Of a stretch of DNA of 64,000 nucleotides, positions 48,336 through 59,232 are shown in pieces. This stretch comes from Fasciola hepatica. Its lineage: Eukaryota; Platyhelminthes; Trematoda; Plagiorchiida; Fasciolidae. Location: NCBI GenBank assembly GCA_948099385.1, contig CANUEZ040000191.1, forward strand, positions 9,920,001-9,984,000, written 5' to 3'. Every line of letters begins with the position of its first letter. Position 1 is the first letter of the stretch. Both the position numbers and the translations under genes were made by a program. Below the pieces are notes generated by a model, which worked only from the letters and a program-made list of their open reading frames with translations, was not told the origin of the DNA and did not search any database.

Positions 48336-50472
48336 CCCAGCGGAAGTTTTATTTCCGCAAACAAGTTCCGTTTTTCTTGATAGTTTCCCTATCACACGGT
48401 ATTCAACCGAAAGCTTTATCTCTCAAAATGCGGTTATTTTATTAAAGACAGTACCCAAATACTCATTTCGATAGATCTTGAAGTTTGTGTTCAAACGATC
48501 TATACACATATGTAAACAGCTCTTATCCCTTTACTGATGCGGTGTTTATTTTTCATGTTGATCGCAGTCTTTGGTCAATTCAAAGTCAAAATGTGAGCTC
48601 AGCTGGAACCGTTGTATAATGAAACAAATTCTCGATATGATGAAACAGTAATTCAAAACCCGTGCAAAGCCCTCGTTACTGTTGTACATACTGTGTCGTT
48701 TTACGATTTACATTTGGGGCCAATCATGAGGCATAGTAAGTAGGTAAACCCTTCACGAGACTGGAAAGTAACCATCGCAACCCTTAAGAGAACACATGCA
48801 GCTCAGAGCTGCCATTGCAGTGGAATGACGTCAACCTCAGAAAACAAACGAGCTTTCTCAGTTACGTCTCTCTATATGCCAGCTATGGGTACATTCGATA
48901 TCTAACATTCGGTTATCGTTTTCATTCTTGGTAATGATTCTAATAATCGGGACACGTTTGGAAAGACCCAGTCCTTCCACATTTTAGTCAATATTAATTT
49001 GTGGATATAAGCTTCTCTATTCTAAATTCGAGGATCCCATAACAGACTGCTACAAACGACTCTATTGTGCACCAATGCATCATGATGGAGTCTTAGAAAT
49101 ATTCCATGTTGGAAGTTAGAGCTGCAGACAATTGACAAATGACCTCAACTTCGATGACAGGTACGGTGAGAAATGAATTCATATTGTTTAGGACGTACTG
49201 TTATGGTGACATTTTGCCACAAATTGGTCCCGCATTTGGCCTTTGAATTAGGAGAGTAGTATTTTATTTGGTTCAGTACTGTAACACTGCATGATGACAC
49301 GTCCACCGACACACAGAAACACAGACACACACACACACATAGCCAACTGTTAGTTCATATCGGTAATTGATGATATTGCCTACACAAGTTACCGTGTCCG
49401 AATGGCCTACACTAAAGAAACTTAGATGGGCAATCTAGTGTGAAAACAAATAATCAGAAGGTATTCTTAGAGTACTTCCGAATAACCTTGCGTTTCAACG
49501 TTCGACCAAAAATAACGGCATATTAAGGCCATCTGCTTACGGAAGCCTCCAACTCCTGAACGAATTATCTCAGTTTCGATGATCTCATTTCGTTCTGAGG
49601 GAATATACTTCAGTTTGTTCACATTGTCATCACTAGACAACTGCGTGCTTCAGGGTTTCAGATCACTGACTTCAACGATGTAGAATTGCACTTTCCATAC
49701 CAGTGTGATCCAATATACTGTAGTATATGAGGTGCCACCAAATCCAAGAGAGTCGAGTTAGCTGTTGTGCAAATGAAATCACTATTGATTATTTTGAATC
49801 AAAGATCCATTCACCAGTTAATCCAGATCGACGGTTAAATGTATGTAGATGATCGGAGGGCACATCTGAAAGTTACATGGTGAGCTGTAGCTTCTCAACA
49901 GACGGTCTGTTATTCTACTCATCTCTGATTGTACCAAATTAGAATAAAAAAAATTTTATTTCTGCGAGAATGGTAGAATTTCCGTCAAATATTGCGTTTA
50001 CGCTTCTGTGTATATAAACTAGAACAGCCTTTCAGCATCCAGATTTTGAGTGATAATTGAACATTATTTGAACAAATACAGAGTCCCGGATTGGGATTTT
50101 GGATGATTCGATAATTCCTGAAATTGATATTTCGTATGCACCAATTGATAATGACAAGACTACTGAAACTTTGCCACCAGCAAATCTGCTTATTTGAGCT
50201 CCTGCATTGGGCTAGGGATAGTTGGCATCCAAAGTACAGCTTATGTGCAACCGAATTGGAAAAATGCCTCACTAGCACTCGTACTTTGAAATGAAAATGC
50301 AATGTCACAATTACTTAGTTGATTGTGAAATCTCCGTATAGCTAGGGCGCATTTACTAGAAAACTGTATATTTCGACAAATCCGTCTATCCATTTCTGGA
50401 TTATATTTTATATGGTTGAACAAATTAACGGCCGCAACTTACATTCCTGTGGGAAATACAATAAAAATGATA
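48336..50472. other. No recognised gene; simple repeats
   Basis: AT-rich DNA with a CA microsatellite at 49,313-49,340; minus-strand frames of up to 107 codons (49,985-50,308) show no domain. Confidence 0.35.
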
Positions 50473-50489
50473 ATATATATATATATATA
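50473..50489. repeat. (TA)n microsatellite
   Basis: Uninterrupted alternating T and A. Confidence 0.8.
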
Positions 50490-50839
50490 ACAAATACTCA
50501 CAGAAAATTGAGTGACATCATTCAGAGTTAAAAAAGAGTGATGGCCATTCCTAGTGAAAAACAATAATTAGTGGTGTTGGCTGAGGCTGAACCTGAAATG
50601 GAAATGACAGCTATCCCGGAGCCTCAATGGAAGAGTTCACTGGAATAGCCCTGAAATGGAGACCATTATTGTTGGTCCCGTAAACTGAAGTAGTGGAGAA
50701 AATGAAAAGTGCATGTCCAGATGTTTTGCACGAATAGGTGGATGGCAGGTAATCCAAATCAACCGCGTTGTTTGCAGAGCTAATTTCCACTTGGATGTAT
50801 ATAAGTACACACCTAATTCATCAACCGATTGAACGGGTG

Positions 50840-51600
50840 AGCAAACACTCCGATTTCCTGTACATAACACAAGGCATTTTAGGTTGCGCCAAACAGTGAA
50901 CTTCACTGTCACAAACAGGGTAACAGTCTGGAACTCCGGTCGTCTCAACCGTGCCAATGGTTACATCGCCGGTTGCCACTTTGAAATATATTTGGCTGAG
51001 GAGGCGCCGATGCCTTGATGCATCATACTTGTCCGTGATCTCGACCATAGATTGACCAAGTTGTCTGGTGATAACTCAAGGAATTGGTCGGATCTCTGGG
51101 GTTGCCTGATGTTACTGCACTTTTCACAGAACGTACCGAATTATCCACTGCGCTGTTAGAACATGGACGGCAAGGCGCCGTAGGCAGATGCTGACATCCG
51201 ATTCTAGCAAGCCAGTGGTTCAGCTCTGCCACGCAAAATTGTGATTCATTACCGATGACCAGTACTTGATGGATTCATTGTTGACTGGTGAATTCGCTTA
51301 GAATGATTCCTGCCATTTACAGTGGAAATCAATCAGTACAAGGGTGTGATACCTGTTTAGGAATGGGCCACAAAAGTCTCCAAGAACTCTTTGCCATGGA
51401 ATGAAGATTTCGGGCCACTGATTCCCGTTTTTCGGCCTCGACTGAACTTTGTGCAGACACTCCTCGCTGGCCTTTGCTGAAGTGTGAACATTCACATCCA
51501 GTTCTGGCCACCAACACATCTGTCGAGCCAATGACTTCGTTTTGTTCTTGCCCAAGTGGCCTTTGGGCACTTCATGTATAACCGACTCGCGCAATAGTGA
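50840..51600 (-). pseudogene. Ty3 integrase relic
   Basis: GHLGKNKTKSLARQMCWWPE and ECLHKVQ form a worn HHCC zinc-binding domain. VLGDFCGPF keeps the first catalytic Asp. IGNESQF stands for TDNGSQF (second Asp lost). HLPTAPCRPCSNSAVDN stands for the PYHPQSNGxxER block, with the Glu position altered. A C-terminal TGDVTIGTVE and, after a shift, FVTVKFTVWRNLK follow. Confidence 0.8.
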
Positions 51601-51934
51601 AAGGATGACAAACCGATGGTCTCGACAAAGAACGCCATCGGGAAAACTGAGGGATCTTCCGCTTTACCACGAGCTGCTATACCTTCCTGATTTTCAAAAT
51701 TACTGATGAGCAGTATCCTTCTGTCTTTCTGCTCATTTTTTTTCTCGACACAAGCGCAGCAGGGGATCAGAAGTGGCATTGGTCCGCCGCGGCGAGTCGT
51801 GAGTATGGAGGCGGGAAGCCTGCCTGCGGGATTTTCTTGCCAGGCCAATATGGGATGTCATCGAGAAGTGGTGCCAAAGCAGTGCTCCATCGTTGAATCA
51901 TGTGCCGTAGATTTGGCGTTGGATTAACCTGGGT

Positions 51935-52265
51935 TACATTGGAACTGGAGAGTTTGGTGATCGGTGAAAATCGTAAACTTCAGTCCAAAAAGATACTTGT
52001 GTAGTTGGGATACCACCCATAAAACGGCCAAAGTTTCCTGCTGCTGCCCGGAATAAACCCATTCTGCAGTATTGAGAAGACGCGAGATGCAGGTATTTGG
52101 GAATTATTTTGTCCCAGAACCGCTTCATGCATCACTTCAGACACGACAGTGATCAGCATCATCAGCTGAGATAGCAGAAACGAACGGAGTATCGTTCGGT
52201 CAATGATATTTCGAAAAAGACCCTAAAGAAGTTTTTACCACGGTTCGTTTCACTGCCATACACTG
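51935..52265 (-). pseudogene. Ty3 RNase H relic
   Basis: Frame-corrected reading gives EAVLGQ, ISRLLNTAEWVYSGQQQETL, AVLWVVSQLHKYLFG and FTIFTDHQTLQF, the C-terminal half of a gypsy RNase H with the TDH motif intact. The N-terminal segment is displaced (see finding at 52,310-52,400). Confidence 0.75.
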
Positions 52266-52388
52266 GACGACTTAACCAGAAACACCGGTTGGGCTCTCGT
52301 TGCACTGTTCAGAAAGAACTTCGAGCAGTTTTGAAAAGATCCAAAAAGAGGTCACGAACGCACCAAATTTTCAGAAACTCGATGCCAA

Positions 52389-52936
52389 TCAGGGGTTTGA
52401 AATTACCTCAATCGGGTCTTCATTCGTTTCCGTTGAGGGTGGAACCAAGAGAATTGTATTCGGTGACACAGAATTTCCACTTAGGAACTTCGATCGATAA
52501 ATTGCTTTCCACGAACGTTTCCAGGAAAGTTTGTGATTTGTAATCATGGTCTTCCTTCGTGTATCCGAAAATACGCACATCATCTTGATATGCCATCACC
52601 CCATCGGTATCATGGATCACCTCATCTACTGTAAGCCTGAACATTGCGTATGACATGTGCAGACAAAACGGCAATAAAACGCATTGGAGTTGTAATAGTC
52701 GTTAGTGGTTTTGACTCTGCGTGCAGCAGAATTTGCGAGTATGCCTCAACTAGACATTTTTTGGAAAAAAACATGACACCGAGCATTCTTTTCATGAAAT
52801 CCTCAAGTTTCACCAAATTTGCGGCGCATTTCCGTAAGCAAGGACTCAGGATAAATCGGTATTCACCACAAATCTGGGGTATCTGTCTGTCACTCTTGAT
52901 TGCCATGAAGCGGGTGAATTCACACGAGCGAAACAA
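52389..52936 (-). pseudogene. Ty3 reverse transcriptase relic
   Basis: ICGEYRFILSPCLRKCAANL and VKLEDFMKRMLGVMFFSKKC give the fingers. The first catalytic Asp of FSKIDLxxAY is Cys (FSKKCLVEAY). After a frameshift, YQDDVRIFG keeps the YxDD box, followed by SLGSTLNGNE for FLGHxISxxG. Two open frames (52,622-52,936 and 52,420-52,674) overlap at the shift. Confidence 0.85.
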
Positions 52937-53249
52937 CTATCTTTTTTCCATTTTGGTGAGCACTTTCAGAACGCTCTCTTTCGGACCGTACGACACTCAC
53001 AGTTTCAGGAGTACCGGGTCACCATGTTTTTTCAACTTCGCGGGCTCAGCAACCGTCCCGCTTTTATTGTTGGATCATTGAGTGGTAAACTGCTGAAGAA
53101 CAAGCTGATTCACTGGATGGTTGGACGTTGTTTGCAGGGTTACCGACGGTTCCATGGCACACAGGGCCTCCAAGCCCAGAAACGATATGATTTCTATCGA
53201 ATTCAAGAATCGTACTGGGGTATATTCACTTTCTAACCGAACGATTATT

Positions 53250-53464
53250 GTGGTCTCGCCCAGCAGCGGAAGTTGATATCCAATAACCCTGTGAAAGTGC
53301 ACGGTAGTGGATTTTATGGGTACACTGGGCTGTATCAAGTCAAACACTGATTTCGGAATGGCGGTCTGGCAGCTCCCGGCATTCACGGTGAACCGATATC
53401 TCAAGGCACGTTGGAACTGAACTAATGTGTACAAGAATTGGTTGGATTTACTTGGAATCTTCAT
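53250..53464 (-). pseudogene. Ty3 aspartic protease relic
   Basis: Open for 129 codons (53,075-53,464). RFTVNAGSCQTAIPKSVFDL is the active-site loop with the catalytic Asp of D-[ST]-G-S replaced by Asn (VNAGS). PLLGETTIIVRLES and SFLGLEAL (for ILGLD) follow at the expected spacing. Confidence 0.75.
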
Positions 53465-53754
53465 TTTGTTTATTGGTCTTTAGGTATCTTTAGGGGTTGC
53501 AGTCATCACATCAAACATGCATCTGAAACATACGTTGCGAATGTATCAAGGCTTTCCAACGGAATAGAGTACCGCTATAAGAAAGCGGCAAGTGGAACGT
53601 AGGTGAAATTTGCCGCACGGGAAGCACCTATGAGTTAGACTGGTTTGCGTTTAGGAATCATTTCGTAAGCAGGCTTCAGTTGACGCGTCTGATTTGTATT
53701 TGGTTGGCTTATAGGGACGAACGTGTGGCTAGTGCATTAAGGAATGTGCAGCCG

Positions 53755-54130
53755 TCACATCGACCACGTCAATCAATTGTTCGCAGTTTGCCCGGACTTA
53801 GGAGAACGTAAAGCCGGGCTTCAGCAATAGCTCCTTTTGCTGCTCCGGTTGATTTATGCCGGAAATAAAGTACTCACGCAAATGTTTATCTTATGGACTA
53901 CCAAAATTACCGTTCGCAGCCTGTGTCTTCAGTGTCAGGATGAACTCACGAAACCATATCCTGAAGCTCACGAACCAGCGGATCAAATTTGGCACCTTCG
54001 GTTGCCTGGAAATTGATCGGAACCACGTGGCCTAGCAGTAGAGTCTTCAACTCGTTGAACTGAACCGCTGTAAAGGCTCTCAGATATGCCAGGTTTTCCA
54101 TCAAAGAGTACAATGAACAGCCGCCAGTTG
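53755..54130 (-). pseudogene. Ty3 Gag relic
   Basis: Minus-strand frames read AVQFNELKTLLLGHVVPINF, ATEGAKFDPLVRELQ and, after a shift, GINQPEQQKELLLKPGF, the typical capsid segments of flatworm gypsy Gag. No zinc knuckle was recognised. Confidence 0.65.
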
Positions 54131-54479
54131 TCGAGATGAAAGCAGTCTGGTTCTATTTCTTGAAATCATTTCGTATGCTATGTCAAAACTCGAAATGTTC
54201 AGTCGAGTCATCAATTTCAGATGTGCTAGCGTGCATGTTTAGCTGTTTATTACTGGGCAGCTCCACGATGCGAAGCAAATTGTTGTAATCATAATGAAAT
54301 AAACCGGCGGGACAAATGGAAATTGCTCCCACCCAGAACCAAGGCTGTGAAATGGCACGTTAAATTTTTCTTTGCAGAAATGGTTGATATAAATATGGTA
54401 CACCCGAGAGCATAATTGACAGACTTTGTCGGAATATTTCATGGCAATCCTGATTTCTTAAGGATCATGAGCGTGCGTG

Positions 54480-55200
54480 GTTGCGAAGCTGTCCCTGGCC
54501 GCATTACATGTGACAGCTGCTGAATCACCATAGGTAACGGGTATTCGATTTCTGACCACAGTACTGCTTACTCGGTCATTCCATCCAATCTTCGCAATAC
54601 TACGCAAATATCGACAGTCAAAAACATCAAGACGACGAACATCTTTCCCACGCAGCGTCCATGTCTCTCAACTAAACAGCAAAACTGAAAACACCAGTGC
54701 ATAGTACGCACGACCGTTCACCTTCTGCGAAATAACAGATTGGCGCCACAAGTGCTACAATCCAGCGTACGTCGCTCGAGCCTTGGGTATACGCGTGCTC
54801 ACCCTAATGTCGTACTACCATTCGTCATCAAGGTGCTCCCAAGGTTCTTGAAGCGGTCAACAATTGCCAGCGTTTTCACGCCGAGCATTGTGCTCGTAAC
54901 TGTTGATGTACAGTCTCGCACCTTACCTTCACATTTGGAGGTGCAAAGCACATGCCGGAGGGAGCTATAGCTTATTTGATTCTACCTAGTGCCATTTGCG
55001 CGTGTTCCGAGAATTTGAGCAAGCACACAAGGTATTTTACAATTCACTGGTTCAACACCCACACTTTCGGGACTTCCTAAATCATTCTTTATCATTTGGT
55101 CCAAGACGAAAGGCACCGACCAATGCAGTAGCGAAAGTAAACAAGTTCCAATGCGATTTTCAATAAGGAGCTTTAGCTCAATAACTCCCATTTAGTTATT
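54480..55200 (-). mobile_element. LINE reverse-transcriptase 3' relic, minus strand
   Basis: On the minus strand PFVLDQMIKNDLGSPESVGV (about 55,055-55,115) precedes CFAPPKCEG (about 54,940), VDRFKNLGSTL for VDKFVYLGSCI (about 54,840-54,870), VNGRAYYALVFSVLLF, ETWTLRGKDVRRLDVFDCRY and LRSIAKIGWNDRV (about 54,570). This is the same LINE family as the relics at 10 and 47 kb, shifted in several places. The YADD segment is lost. Confidence 0.8.
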
Positions 55201-55439
55201 TGTACATTCAATCATTTGGATAATGCTGATATTGAGTAAGTAACAAATATGTGTACGTTGTTATCAGCCCATAACATTCGTTGTCGTTTTGGGTCTTCTG
55301 AAACAGGGTCGTCCGTGATTGGTGTCGAACTCATTGTGGGCTTGAGGTTTTCAATGTTGGAGAGTGATTGATGGACCGTCGCTTTAATAGGTATTCGTAA
55401 ACTATTGATGAAGCCACCCTGAGCCACTACGCATGGCCT

Positions 55440-55585
55440 CGTATTTATGGGTTCGAAGTAGAGTTCGCGCCTTGGTTCCTGCTCCAGATGGGTCCGGTGG
55501 ATATGAATTGCTGATGGTTATCAAAACGGATGAAACTTAAGGGAAGTGCTTCCATGATTTCGGTCGTGATTTCAGTATTGTAAAT
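55440..55585 (+). repeat. Worn solo satellite copy with a decayed hammerhead
   Basis: GCTGATGGTTATCAAAACGG-ATGAAAC, then AGTGCTTCCATGATTTC, matches the hammerhead and the block after it in the array. The upstream ATGGGTTCGAAG matches the B-box area. The first core box is CTGATGG. The spacer between the core and GGAT is 11 nt, against 16 nt in the array, so this copy lacks the 5-nt duplication. Confidence 0.65.
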
Positions 55586-55774
55586 TCGTGATGATGTATT
55601 TCCAGAAAACTGCTGTTTTTACTTTTTGTAATAATCAAAATATATCCCCGTAGACTGCCTAAAACGTAAGACTACGGTTGTCACTTTGGCTTAACCACGG
55701 AAACGTCGGTATTATTTAGCATCGTTCATGTCATCCACTTATAGTTTGCGCCAGAATCAACAACCAACGAGGAC

Positions 55775-55860
55775 CTCAGTGAATGTTCGTTGCGGACTAT
55801 TCCTAATAGGGATGAAGCAGCTCTGCAGTACTGCCACGGGGTTCAATGACAAGCATTGTT
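55775..55860 (+). repeat. Second worn satellite copy
   Basis: AGGGATGAAGCAGCTCTGCAGT then GGGGTTCAATG (55,808-55,849) matches AAGGATGAAACAGCTGTACAGT...GGATTTCAATG of the array. ATTCCTAATAGGGAT before it can form a stem-II-like hairpin, and again the spacer is the short type. It lies 282 bp after the previous copy in the same orientation, an old tandem pair with a deletion. Confidence 0.55.
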
Positions 55861-55864
55861 TGCT

Positions 55865-57183
55865 TACTTTGAAACAAACCTTTTGCAGATATAATGCAGC
55901 CCGATATTACATGGTTAGATCAAATTTGCGAGGTATGTTTATTGCTTCAAACATAGAGCCGTTGATGTTATATGTCTCTCCTACGGTTTTTACTATTTTG
56001 TGCCACCAGAGTCGATTTACAAGCAAGCGTCAACAGGTCGTGTAGGTGACTTTCTCGCCATACACGTGTTAGGTCTCAACCACGGGTGAAGGATTTATGG
56101 ATAAATTCACGGTAAATCTTGAATGGTACTTTCAATGTGGCACGACAATAGCTTTCAATTCGAGGGTGGCAAGTTAGAAGAAAAAAAATGGCGGTGTTCA
56201 AAATACATATACAGATAAACACCCAGTGTGTTGGCAAAAGTGAAATATTTTCCAGGGTCAAGTTCACGAGGAAACTCTTCCAATCTGCCGAAACCACAAC
56301 ATACTCTACACATGGAAGAGTAAAGACTATTTGAAAAATCGAGGATATAGTTTCAGAGAAGTCATTCAGTTCAGCAATGGGACATCTGAGAAGAATATGG
56401 TTCACATGTCAGGCAAATGATTCACTTTCTTCTCAGATGATCCTCGCTCATTGATGACGCATTCATTCAATCGTGATCAGATTACAATATATCTGAAGAG
56501 ATATTCTAGCAGTTTTGAACGCCTAGGAGTGTTGAATTAGATACAGGGGCCGGCAGGTATCAACTAATCTCAATCTGACTTTCAGCATTGGAATCGTGAA
56601 AATGCGTTCAAATATATACCTATATACATAATATATATATACGTATATATATATATGTGTATAGACTTGAACGCAGATTTGATGTTCTCTGAGGCGGGGT
56701 CAGCACTTGATACCTTTGGAGCGACGACCAAACATTTTGTACTGCGTTTTCAACAGAATCAATCAGTGTCATTGGATAGGGCTTCCTTGATTCCACTAGT
56801 AGTTCAAGTGTACACGGACGTATCCAGGTCTTTTCGAATCACTGATCGGAATAGAGTCTTTCATGAATCTGGCAAACTCACGGTCAATTCTGGCATGCCT
56901 GCATTACTAAGTTTGTAACATTTCAAACACGAATCCACAAGCCCAAAATCTGTACCTGGCCCATTCATATGAAATGTGCAAGTGGGAACACCAGCGTGAA
57001 TAGATACTTCGTAATTTTCTAAAAATCCCATCGACTGACTAATGCTAGCCACATTTACACTTTTTCAACGAGCCATGTTTATCACAAATGCCATACAAAA
57101 AGCAGCTTTAGCCGCTTTCTGGGGCCGTAATTGGGATATACATATATCTGTTTAGACCAAAGTGAACGATTACCACAAACAAC
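55865..57183. other. No firm gene; AT microsatellite and an exon-like minus frame
   Basis: An imperfect (TA)n tract lies at 56,612-56,662. On the minus strand 56,876-57,052 reads SISQSMGFLENYEVSIHAGV ... SNAGMPELT and stops exactly at a GTGAGT donor; with one stop it extends upstream to about 57,100. It could be a worn exon or pseudogene of unknown type. Confidence 0.3.
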
Positions 57184-57288
57184 CTAGCTCTTCAAATTAC
57201 AGATAACCCAAACAAAATTTATCGACGAATCGACTGTCGCGATAGAACATTGCAATGGATCCCAGTTAGTAGGATGTGCTGCATCGAC
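57184..57288 (-). CDS. Candidate terminal exon, minus strand
   Basis: Follows a good acceptor (GGTCTGTCTTTCCAG, ending at 57,289) and reads VDAAHPTNWDPLQCSIATVD to a TAG at 57,184-57,186, 34 residues. It starts in phase 0, matching the upstream exon at 57,427-57,594. Removing the 138-bp intron also removes the only in-frame stop between them. No family recognised. Confidence 0.35.
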   Translation of the reverse strand, partial: VDAAHPTNWDPLQCSIATVDSSINFVWVICNLKS

Positions 57289-57426
57289 CTGGAAAGACAG
57301 ACCTACAACCTTTTTTCTTTCAAGGTACAGGTGCTTCGCAACAAGAAAAACATTGCTGAGTAATTTCTCCGTCCGCACTCATGTTAAGAGAGGAACTAAG
57401 CGATTTTTCAAAACGCTCCTACTCAC

Positions 57427-57594
57427 TCGTGATTTTTCCAATGGAGGTAAAGCGGAGGTAGCCTCAGATATTTGCGGTGAGAGAAAATCCTCGTCTTGTC
57501 CATTTGCTCGTTGTGCCATCCCCACAGAGCATGTCCGTTCAGAAATAAAGCTGATTTTATCAATGAGATATGAAAAGATGTCACTAATGAGGTG
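57427..57594 (-). CDS. Candidate internal exon, minus strand
   Basis: A 56-codon exon, phase 0 at both ends. It is preceded by a pyrimidine-rich acceptor (TTCCCTGTTGGTTCTGCCCAG, given as a pattern) and followed by CGA|GTGAGT. The peptide starts HLISDIFSYLIDKISFISER and continues with a polar stretch ending PPLEKSR. A plus-strand frame overlaps it, so coding on this strand rests on the splice signals. Upstream exons were not found. Confidence 0.35.
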
Positions 57595-58007
57595 CTGGGC
57601 AGAACCAACAGGGAACAATACACCGTTACATTGGTAAAATTACCTTATCAGTTTTTATTTCATATTGTCTCACAACCCATTGGTCGATGACTTTTTTGAA
57701 GAATGTACCATGCACTGTTCTTCATTGTTTACGGACAGGAAGGAGAGTGTGATGTGTTTATATTCGAAAGCATTCGTGTCCTGGTTCATTAGATATCAGT
57801 GTTGACAAATTAATTCCACAAAAGTATTGTCATTCAAATGTAAAATGATATGCTCTGTTTTCGAGAGTAGCGCGCACCTCGGTGAAGTTAAGATGGATTT
57901 ACCGAGACAAGTGCCTGTTCCATATGTTACCCACAGTATTTCTCTTTGCACAGACGTGACTGTGATCATCAATTTTGTTGTGATAGAATGCAATATGGTT
58001 TAGGCAG

Positions 58008-58105
58008 ACGGAAGTTTACCCAAACACTCTAACTGACGAATACAAGGAGACGCTACTAGTGATTCATCTTCCAGATGCTTTGGATGAAATCCCTCAACAT
58101 CTAAG
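58008..58105 (+). CDS. Weak candidate exon, plus strand
   Basis: From an AG at 58,006-58,007 the frame reads TEVYPNTLTDEYKETLLVIH then LPDALDEIPQHLR and meets CTAAG|GTTAGT, a good donor. The acceptor has a poor pyrimidine tract. The peptide looks coding-like; no family recognised. Confidence 0.25.
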
Positions 58106-58597
58106 GTTAGTTTGAAACCTCTGGTTTGTCATCAATGCCAAGTTGTTTGCGATACGTGCTTACTTTCATATTACGTGACAAGTAGAACAGCATAAACGAA
58201 CTATAGATTATAGCTAGTGTAGCTTAGACTTTCGAATGTCCTAAATATTAGGAAGGACATAGCTGACTTCCAGTTTATCATCCTCAACGATATAAACATA
58301 TGTTATGATTCAGAATACAATAAATCTGTCTCGTGCGCGTGTCTTGCAGTGTAGAATGCTCAGACTTGTAGACAAATGTTAGCTAGTTAGTTATCTAAAA
58401 AGGCGCGAATGGTTTTCGAGCACAATTGGAAGGATTGCAAAATAAATAACAAGTGTTTGTTTGGGGTAATGATGCGACCCTCTGAAAACCTTTACCTTCG
58501 TTTTCAAATTTCGTAAGCTATGCAAATTGCATTTATCTTATCGGTTGAGTGGCTCAACTCAAAAGTTCCAAATGTATATCTTTCGTTATTGTCTCAA

Positions 58598-58907
58598 TTA
58601 CTCTTTTGTTTGATCAACCAGTCGATGTTTACAGACGTGTTCAAATAAGCAACTCGCGTTGAGACCAATAGAACAGGCAAACGAATACACACGGTTGTAT
58701 ATTTTTCCCTTTTCGTTCAGTAAGAAACATCCAGTCGCTTCGAACATAAGTGCGATTTCTCGCTGTGCCAAATAAAACGTTCCGTTAAGTGCTACCGACA
58801 CTATTAGCCGGCTGGCTTTGTCTTTATACCACCTTGAGGCTTGACGGAGAGTTAAAAAGGCTTTTTCATCCGTCCTACCTGCCTGTGTTTGTTTTAAAAG
58901 TTTTTAA
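58598..58907 (-). CDS. Unassigned minus-strand open frame, possible terminal exon
   Basis: Open for about 100 codons when read back to an AG at about 58,908 (CAAACACAG). The peptide includes DEKAFLTLRQASRWYKDKAS and YLAQREIALMFEATGCFLLN and ends in a TAA-type stop. Composition is balanced and cysteine-containing. The annotated start (GTG) is not a true initiation codon, so an exon or an element fragment is more likely than a free-standing gene. Confidence 0.25.
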
Positions 58908-59025
58908 TCATCCCGTTATAGATCGCACAGAGTAGTCACTTTTGTTCAGTTGTTTATGCAGCTAAGCCTTGCTCATAAACGGGAAGAAATTTTGTTTTTC
59001 TTTTTCTTTGAGATAAAACAAAATC

Positions 59026-59232
59026 ATGGGCGTATCCGTTTTGCCCATTCGACTTTGCTTTAGTATGCCCTTTTTTTGTTCAAATGAGACTATCACTCAG
59101 ACTGATAAAAAGGGCTCCGCTTTTGTCCATTGTGATATGCAGGGTAAAACGTTTATTGTTGTAAGGTTGTTGAATCATTACCATTTACCTGGGTTGGAAT
59201 ATCTCAAAAAAAAGCAACCAGGGTCGACATGA
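59026..59232 (+). CDS. Weak candidate first exon or small ORF
   Basis: ATG with AAAATCATGG context after a pyrimidine-rich stretch; 68 codons to TGA at 59,230-59,232. MGVSVLPIRLCFSMPFF is followed by a polar region and GKTFIVVRLLNHYHLPGLEY. A GTAAGG donor-like site at about 59,160 would cut it short. Unknown. Confidence 0.2.
   Translation: MGVSVLPIRLCFSMPFFCSNETITQTDKKGSAFVHCDMQGKTFIVVRLLNHYHLPGLEYLKKKQPGST

Larger units (their letters stand above)
50640..54240 (-). mobile_element. Near-full-length Ty3/gypsy retrotransposon relic
   Basis: Read on the minus strand, the Gag, protease, reverse transcriptase, RNase H and integrase remains lie in canonical Ty3 order over 3.6 kb (domain entries follow). 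Every domain is broken by stops or shifts and key catalytic residues are changed. No matching LTR pair could be recognised at the ends. A LINE relic lies directly beyond its 5' end at 54.5 kb. Confidence 0.88.

Noticed and set aside
51706..53081. Several plus-strand frames of 66-145 codons
   Set aside because: Mostly antisense shadows of the Ty3 RT and integrase; the only plus-strand segment kept for comment is 52,310-52,400.
54740..54970. Plus-strand 76-codon frame
   Set aside because: Antisense of the minus-strand LINE relic, whose blocks are recognisable.
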